Source: Pelobacter sp. UBA6093
GTDB lineage: Bacteria; Desulfobacterota; Desulfuromonadia; Desulfuromonadales; Syntrophotaleaceae
DNA: 34,446 bases
Direction of reading: 5' to 3'
NCBI GenBank assembly: GCA_002435955.1
Contig: DIWZ01000041.1
Span: 86,377 to 120,822, forward strand
Position 1 is the stretch's first letter, and the number at the start of each line of letters is the position of its first letter. A model generated the notes under the pieces. It was not told the origin of the DNA, did not search any database, and saw only the letters and a list, made by a program, of their open reading frames with translations. The position numbers and the translations under genes are program-made. Below are positions 31,260-34,446 of the stretch, piece after piece.

Positions 31260-32138
31260 TCATTCAATGTTCTGTACCTGTTCCCGGATTTTTTCAAGAT
31301 CGGCCTTCATGGCTACGACCATCCTGGTGAGTTCAAGATCGTTGGATTTTGAGCCCATGGTATTGGCTTCGCGATTCATCTCCTGAAGGATAAAATCCAT
31401 CTGCCTTCCTACGCCCTCATCCACACTGAACAGCCCCCGGAACTGTTCGATATGGCTTGCAAAGCGAGTCAGTTCCTCACAGATATCACAGCGGTCGGCA
31501 AACACCGCAATCTCCTGGGCCAGCCGCTGGGGATCGACCTCAAAACCGTTCCCCAATCGTGCCAGACGCTCCATGAGCTTATCCTTCCACTCCAGGGGTA
31601 CCTGGGGGGCCCGCTCACGCGCGGTAACCAGCAGGGACTCGATGTGTCCCAGATACTCATCCATGTCGTGGCGGGTGGCCTCACCTTCGACTTGCCGCAT
31701 GTTTTCCATGGCGACCAGCGCCTTCCCCAACGCCTCCGTCAGGCAACTGCCGACGGCCTCTTCATCCGGTTCCCCCTCGGCCAACGCGATAACTTCCTTC
31801 TGCCCGGCCAAAAGATCGACAGTGACATCCCCCTGCAGGCCGAATTCGTCGCGCATTTGCCGAAACAAGCTCATGTATGCCGCAGCCAGTTCCCTGTTGA
31901 GAATGGGCACACGCCCCCCGCAGGCATTGTTTTCAACGTTGATAAACACGTCGATCTTGCCCCGCTTGAGACGTTCGCCAACACGTTTCTTAATCTCTCC
32001 CTCGAAACCGAGCAGAAATCGTGGCGCCTTTACGGAGATATCGCCATAACGGTGATTTACCGATTTAATTTCCACCGTCAGACAGATCTCGCCTGCCGAT
32101 GCCTGCCCCTTGCCGTATCCTGTCATGCTTTTAATCAT
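31260..32138 (-). CDS. yicC: YicC family endoribonuclease-like protein
   Basis: This 292-residue protein matches YicC/YloC: MIKSMTGYGKGQ at the start, SVNHRYGDISVK, and the DUF1732 end MDFILQEMNREANTMGSKSNDLELT. Members are linked to RNA turnover in E. coli and B. subtilis. AAAGGA precedes the ATG. The order gmhB-yicC-gmk-rpoZ suggests one transcript. Confidence 0.94.
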   Translation of the reverse strand: MIKSMTGYGKGQASAGEICLTVEIKSVNHRYGDISVKAPRFLLGFEGEIKKRVGERLKRGKIDVFINVENNACGGRVPILNRELAAAYMSLFRQMRDEFGLQGDVTVDLLAGQKEVIALAEGEPDEEAVGSCLTEALGKALVAMENMRQVEGEATRHDMDEYLGHIESLLVTARERAPQVPLEWKDKLMERLARLGNGFEVDPQRLAQEIAVFADRCDICEELTRFASHIEQFRGLFSVDEGVGRQMDFILQEMNREANTMGSKSNDLELTRMVVAMKADLEKIREQVQNIE

Positions 32139-32163
32139 GAACAGTCCTTTCTCTATCTTCGGA

Positions 32164-32766
32164 TCAGTCGGAAGCCTTTTCGCTGCCGTCCTGTCGCAAA
32201 ATGAAATCTACTGCCTCCACCAGGCTGGCAAAACGCCCGATGGCGGGATCAAGAATCTGTGCAGTTTCAATACCATAACCGGTCAACACCAGCAATGGCG
32301 TACAACCGGCCCGCCGTCCGGCCTCCATATCGGCATCCTTGTCGCCGATCATAAATGACCGACACAGGTCGATGTGCAACTGTTCGGCGGCCTGTAACAG
32401 TAAACCGGGTGCGCCTTTACGGCAATCGCACAGTTTTCGCCAGGCGCCCTGCCCGGCCTCGGGGTGATGGGGGCAGACGAAAAAACCGTCGATATGTGCC
32501 TGCTCGACGGAAAGATTCTCCTCAATATGGTCATGCAGCGTCTGCACATCGGCCAGCTCGAAATAGCCGCGCGCTACGCCCGATTGGTTGGTGACGACAA
32601 CCACCAGAAAGCCGGCCTGATTGAGCCGCCGTATGGCCTGGGGAACACCGGGAATAAAAGTGAAATCCTCCACCCGGTGCAGATAGTTCCGTTCTTCGTT
32701 GATGGTGCCGTCGCGGTCAAGAAACACCGCTTTGCGAAGGGCGTTTGCGGTCTCACCCCTGCTCAT
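32164..32766 (-). CDS. gmhB: D-glycero-beta-D-manno-heptose-1,7-bisphosphate 7-phosphatase
   Basis: This 200-residue HAD phosphatase removes the 7-phosphate in ADP-heptose synthesis. The nucleophile motif FLDRDGTINEE, the GVPQAIRRLNQAGF segment, the zinc loop FVCPHHP-x(n)-CDCRKG and MIGDKDADMEAGRRAG are present. The ATG at 32766 overlaps the hldE end by 14 bases. Together with HldE it covers three of the ADP-heptose steps. Confidence 0.95.
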   Translation of the reverse strand: MSRGETANALRKAVFLDRDGTINEERNYLHRVEDFTFIPGVPQAIRRLNQAGFLVVVVTNQSGVARGYFELADVQTLHDHIEENLSVEQAHIDGFFVCPHHPEAGQGAWRKLCDCRKGAPGLLLQAAEQLHIDLCRSFMIGDKDADMEAGRRAGCTPLLVLTGYGIETAQILDPAIGRFASLVEAVDFILRQDGSEKASD

Positions 32767-34225
32767 AACGATCCAGGATCCGTTCGATGATGTTGGTGGT
32801 GGAGCGGCCATCGACCAGATCGATGAGGGCCACCCGTCCGCCGTAACTCTCAACGACATCCTTGCCTACCACGGTTTCCGGCGTGTAATCGCCCCCCTTG
32901 ACAAGGATGTGCGGACGCAGCATGCGAATCAACTCAATAGGCGTGTCCTCGTCAAACACCACCACGTAGTCGATGCAGCTGAGAGCCGCCAGAATGTGGG
33001 CACGTTCCTGCTCGCCGATGAGCGGGCGGTTCGCGCCCTTGAGACGGCGGATCGAAGCATCGGAATTAAGTCCCAGCACCAGGATGTCGCCAAGGCGACG
33101 GGCCTTCTGCAGGTACTTGACATGACCGACATGCAACAGATCGAAACAACCGTTGGTAAAGACGATCGTCTTGCCGCGACGCCGTTCGTCCTCCAGAATA
33201 TCGCGCAGCGGTTCGCGCAACCTGATTTTGGAATCGTACTCCAGGGCGTGATGGGCCAGGGCTTCGCGGATCTCCTCGACGCTCACCGTCGAGGTGCCGA
33301 CCTTCCCGACCACGATGCCTGCTCCGATATTGGCCAAAGCGGCGGCCTCGCTGACAGGCAAGCCCCCCGCAAGGCCCAGCCCCACCAAAGACAAAACCGT
33401 ATCGCCGGCGCCGGTCACATCATACACTTCCCGCGCCTGGGTCGGCAGGTGGACTTCGTCACCGCTTCGGAAGAAGATCGAAATCCCCTCCTCGCTACGG
33501 GTAACCATGAGAGTTTCAAGGTCAATGCGCTGCATCAGGGTGCGGGCAGCCAGGCGCAGGCTTTGCCCGTCGACAATGGCCACCCCGGAGGCAACCTCAG
33601 TCTCTTTACGATTGGGTGTCAGCAGGGTAGCGCCGCGATACTTGCCGTAATCGTTGCCTTTGGGATCGATCACCACGGGGATGCCCTTTTCCTTGCCCAC
33701 CGCGATCACGGCCTGCAGCAGGCCGTCGGTCAGCACCCCCTTGAGATAATCGGATACCAGGATGACATCGAAGCTATCAGCGTTATTGCGCACGAAATCG
33801 GCCAGTACGGCTTCCTGGTGGGCATCGATGGGCACACGGCTTTCACGGTCAAACCGCATCATCTGCTGGCCGGAGGCGAGGATACGGGTTTTACGACTGG
33901 TGGTACGCTTGCCGTCGAATTGCAGCCCCTCGGTGCCGACGTGCTTTTCCTCCAGGCGGCGACGCAGCAACAGGCCGTCATGCCCTTCTCCCAGCACGCT
34001 GGCGACATGCACCTGGCAACCAAGAGTTACCAGATTGTTGATGACGTTGCCGGCACCACCCAGGCGCAAATCCTCGCGCAGGATATCAACCACCTGCACC
34101 GGAGCCTCCGGGGAAATCCGTTCCGTGCGCCCCCACAGATATTCATCCAGCATCAGGTCGCCAATGACCAGTGCCCGGATGCCGTTCAGTCGGCCCAGGA
34201 AATTCTCTATGTGTGTTCGATCCAT
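32753..34225 (-). CDS. hldE: Bifunctional heptose-7-phosphate kinase / heptose-1-phosphate adenylyltransferase
   Basis: This 490-residue fusion makes ADP-heptose for LPS. Residues 1-330 form a ribokinase-type kinase (GGAGNVINNLVTLG, TGAGD at 271-275 with the catalytic Asp). Residues 355-490 form the nucleotidyltransferase, with FTNGCFDLLHVGH at 356-368. The next gene, gmhB, overlaps its end, so it is the first gene seen of the LPS-gmk-rpoZ group. Only a weak GGAA precedes the ATG. Confidence 0.96.
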   Translation of the reverse strand: MDRTHIENFLGRLNGIRALVIGDLMLDEYLWGRTERISPEAPVQVVDILREDLRLGGAGNVINNLVTLGCQVHVASVLGEGHDGLLLRRRLEEKHVGTEGLQFDGKRTTSRKTRILASGQQMMRFDRESRVPIDAHQEAVLADFVRNNADSFDVILVSDYLKGVLTDGLLQAVIAVGKEKGIPVVIDPKGNDYGKYRGATLLTPNRKETEVASGVAIVDGQSLRLAARTLMQRIDLETLMVTRSEEGISIFFRSGDEVHLPTQAREVYDVTGAGDTVLSLVGLGLAGGLPVSEAAALANIGAGIVVGKVGTSTVSVEEIREALAHHALEYDSKIRLREPLRDILEDERRRGKTIVFTNGCFDLLHVGHVKYLQKARRLGDILVLGLNSDASIRRLKGANRPLIGEQERAHILAALSCIDYVVVFDEDTPIELIRMLRPHILVKGGDYTPETVVGKDVVESYGGRVALIDLVDGRSTTNIIERILDRYEQG

Positions 34226-34446
34226 TAGTATTCCATTATCTGCTGCATAAATCTATGAAAGTGAAAAAAAAGAAACCGGGCAGCTTGTGCCGGCCCGACC
34301 ATTCAATTTGTCGCATTACCGTAGCGGCTTCCGTAGGCATACTGCCCTAACTACCGGTACAACACCTTCTTTTCGTCGGTTTGGCGAGGGCAAGAGATAT
34401 CAGGATTGGCATTTCATTACAATAAAAACTTGTCCCAGCCAACGCT
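34226..34446. other. Intergenic region upstream of hldE
   Basis: About 220 bases without a convincing gene. It holds the minus-strand terminator at 34263-34297. The stretch 34310-34446 has only short frames of about 20 codons and no RNA motif I can name. Confidence 0.5.
34263..34297 (-). terminator. Rho-independent terminator of an off-window minus-strand gene or RNA
   Basis: On the minus strand CGGGC (34297-34293) pairs with GCCCG (34281-34277), with an inner GC/GC pair around ACAA. GGTTTCTTTTTTTTC follows. It lies before hldE, so it closes a transcript entering from the right edge. Confidence 0.65.

Noticed and set aside
32699..34228. 509-codon plus-strand frame
   Set aside because: It is antisense to hldE throughout; hldE carries both catalytic motifs.
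34310..34446. Possible cyclic-di-GMP (GEMM) riboswitch, because of CTACGG and GCC blocks on the minus strand
   Set aside because: The conserved GGnACGCAAAGCC core and tetraloop receptor could not be found.

Overview
The window reads as ordinary chromosome of an anaerobic Gram-negative bacterium, most likely a member of the Desulfuromonadia (Geobacter/Pelobacter/Syntrophotalea type). This placement is inferred from family combinations and gene order: HldE/GmhB of the LPS inner-core heptose pathway (Gram-negative), a ferritin-like rubrerythrin-type protein (anaerobe), a PxxKW cysteine-rich protein, a PyrK-dependent dihydroorotate dehydrogenase, a DHH-CBS-poly(A)-polymerase-type tRNA nucleotidyltransferase fusion, and the orders mutL-miaA-hfq and yicC-gmk-rpoZ-rel. 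I see no rRNA, tRNA, CRISPR array, transposase, prophage gene or origin.

Layout. 1-2429 (+): a terminator from an off-window gene, a candidate promoter and small ORF, then a secreted GH3 glycosidase overlapping a Rossmann/DUF2520 protein. 2560-8194 (-): rubrerythrin-like protein, AsmA-like protein, EVE-domain protein, hexose-phosphate mutase and YkgJ-type cysteine-cluster protein, with a 46-bp perfect palindrome between the AsmA and EVE genes. 8373-8663 (+): PxxKW protein with a good sigma-70 promoter. 8730-17288 (-): a TPR protein; mutL-miaA-hfq; an acidic TPR protein followed by an ExeA-like ATPase; rluB. 17347-23995 (-): pyrK-pyrD, the tRNA nucleotidyltransferase fusion, a site-2-type protease, scpA and scpB, probably one long transcript with an internal promoter before the protease. 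24122-24586 (-): rimI. 24805-27452 (+): purM, purN, DUF523 protein, rpmB. 27533-34225 (-): ridA, rel, rpoZ, gmk, yicC, gmhB, hldE.

How the genes work together. Most are housekeeping: de novo purine (purM, purN) and pyrimidine (pyrK, pyrD) synthesis, GMP phosphorylation (gmk), (p)ppGpp metabolism (rel) beside the omega subunit (rpoZ), chromosome condensation (scpA/B), mismatch repair (mutL), tRNA and rRNA modification (miaA, rluB), CCA-end metabolism, RNA chaperone (hfq), and LPS heptose activation (hldE, gmhB). Terminators are clear at most operon ends: 29-59, 2486-2523, 8690-8718, 12894-12914, 26614-26652, 27474-27513, 30291-30323 and 34263-34297.

The most notable observation is the Rel protein. 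It keeps the synthetase signature of bifunctional enzymes (RFKD), but four residues of its hydrolase site are changed: the HDxxED glutamate/aspartate pair is QQ, and KLADRLHN reads KLAERLHD. Also worth a second look are the 46-bp perfect palindrome, an operator-like dyad before the rubrerythrin-like gene, two protein-like small ORFs without a standard start codon, a structured purM-purN spacer, and the acidic TPR protein paired with an ExeA-like ATPase. I did not find a clear new defence or mobile system.
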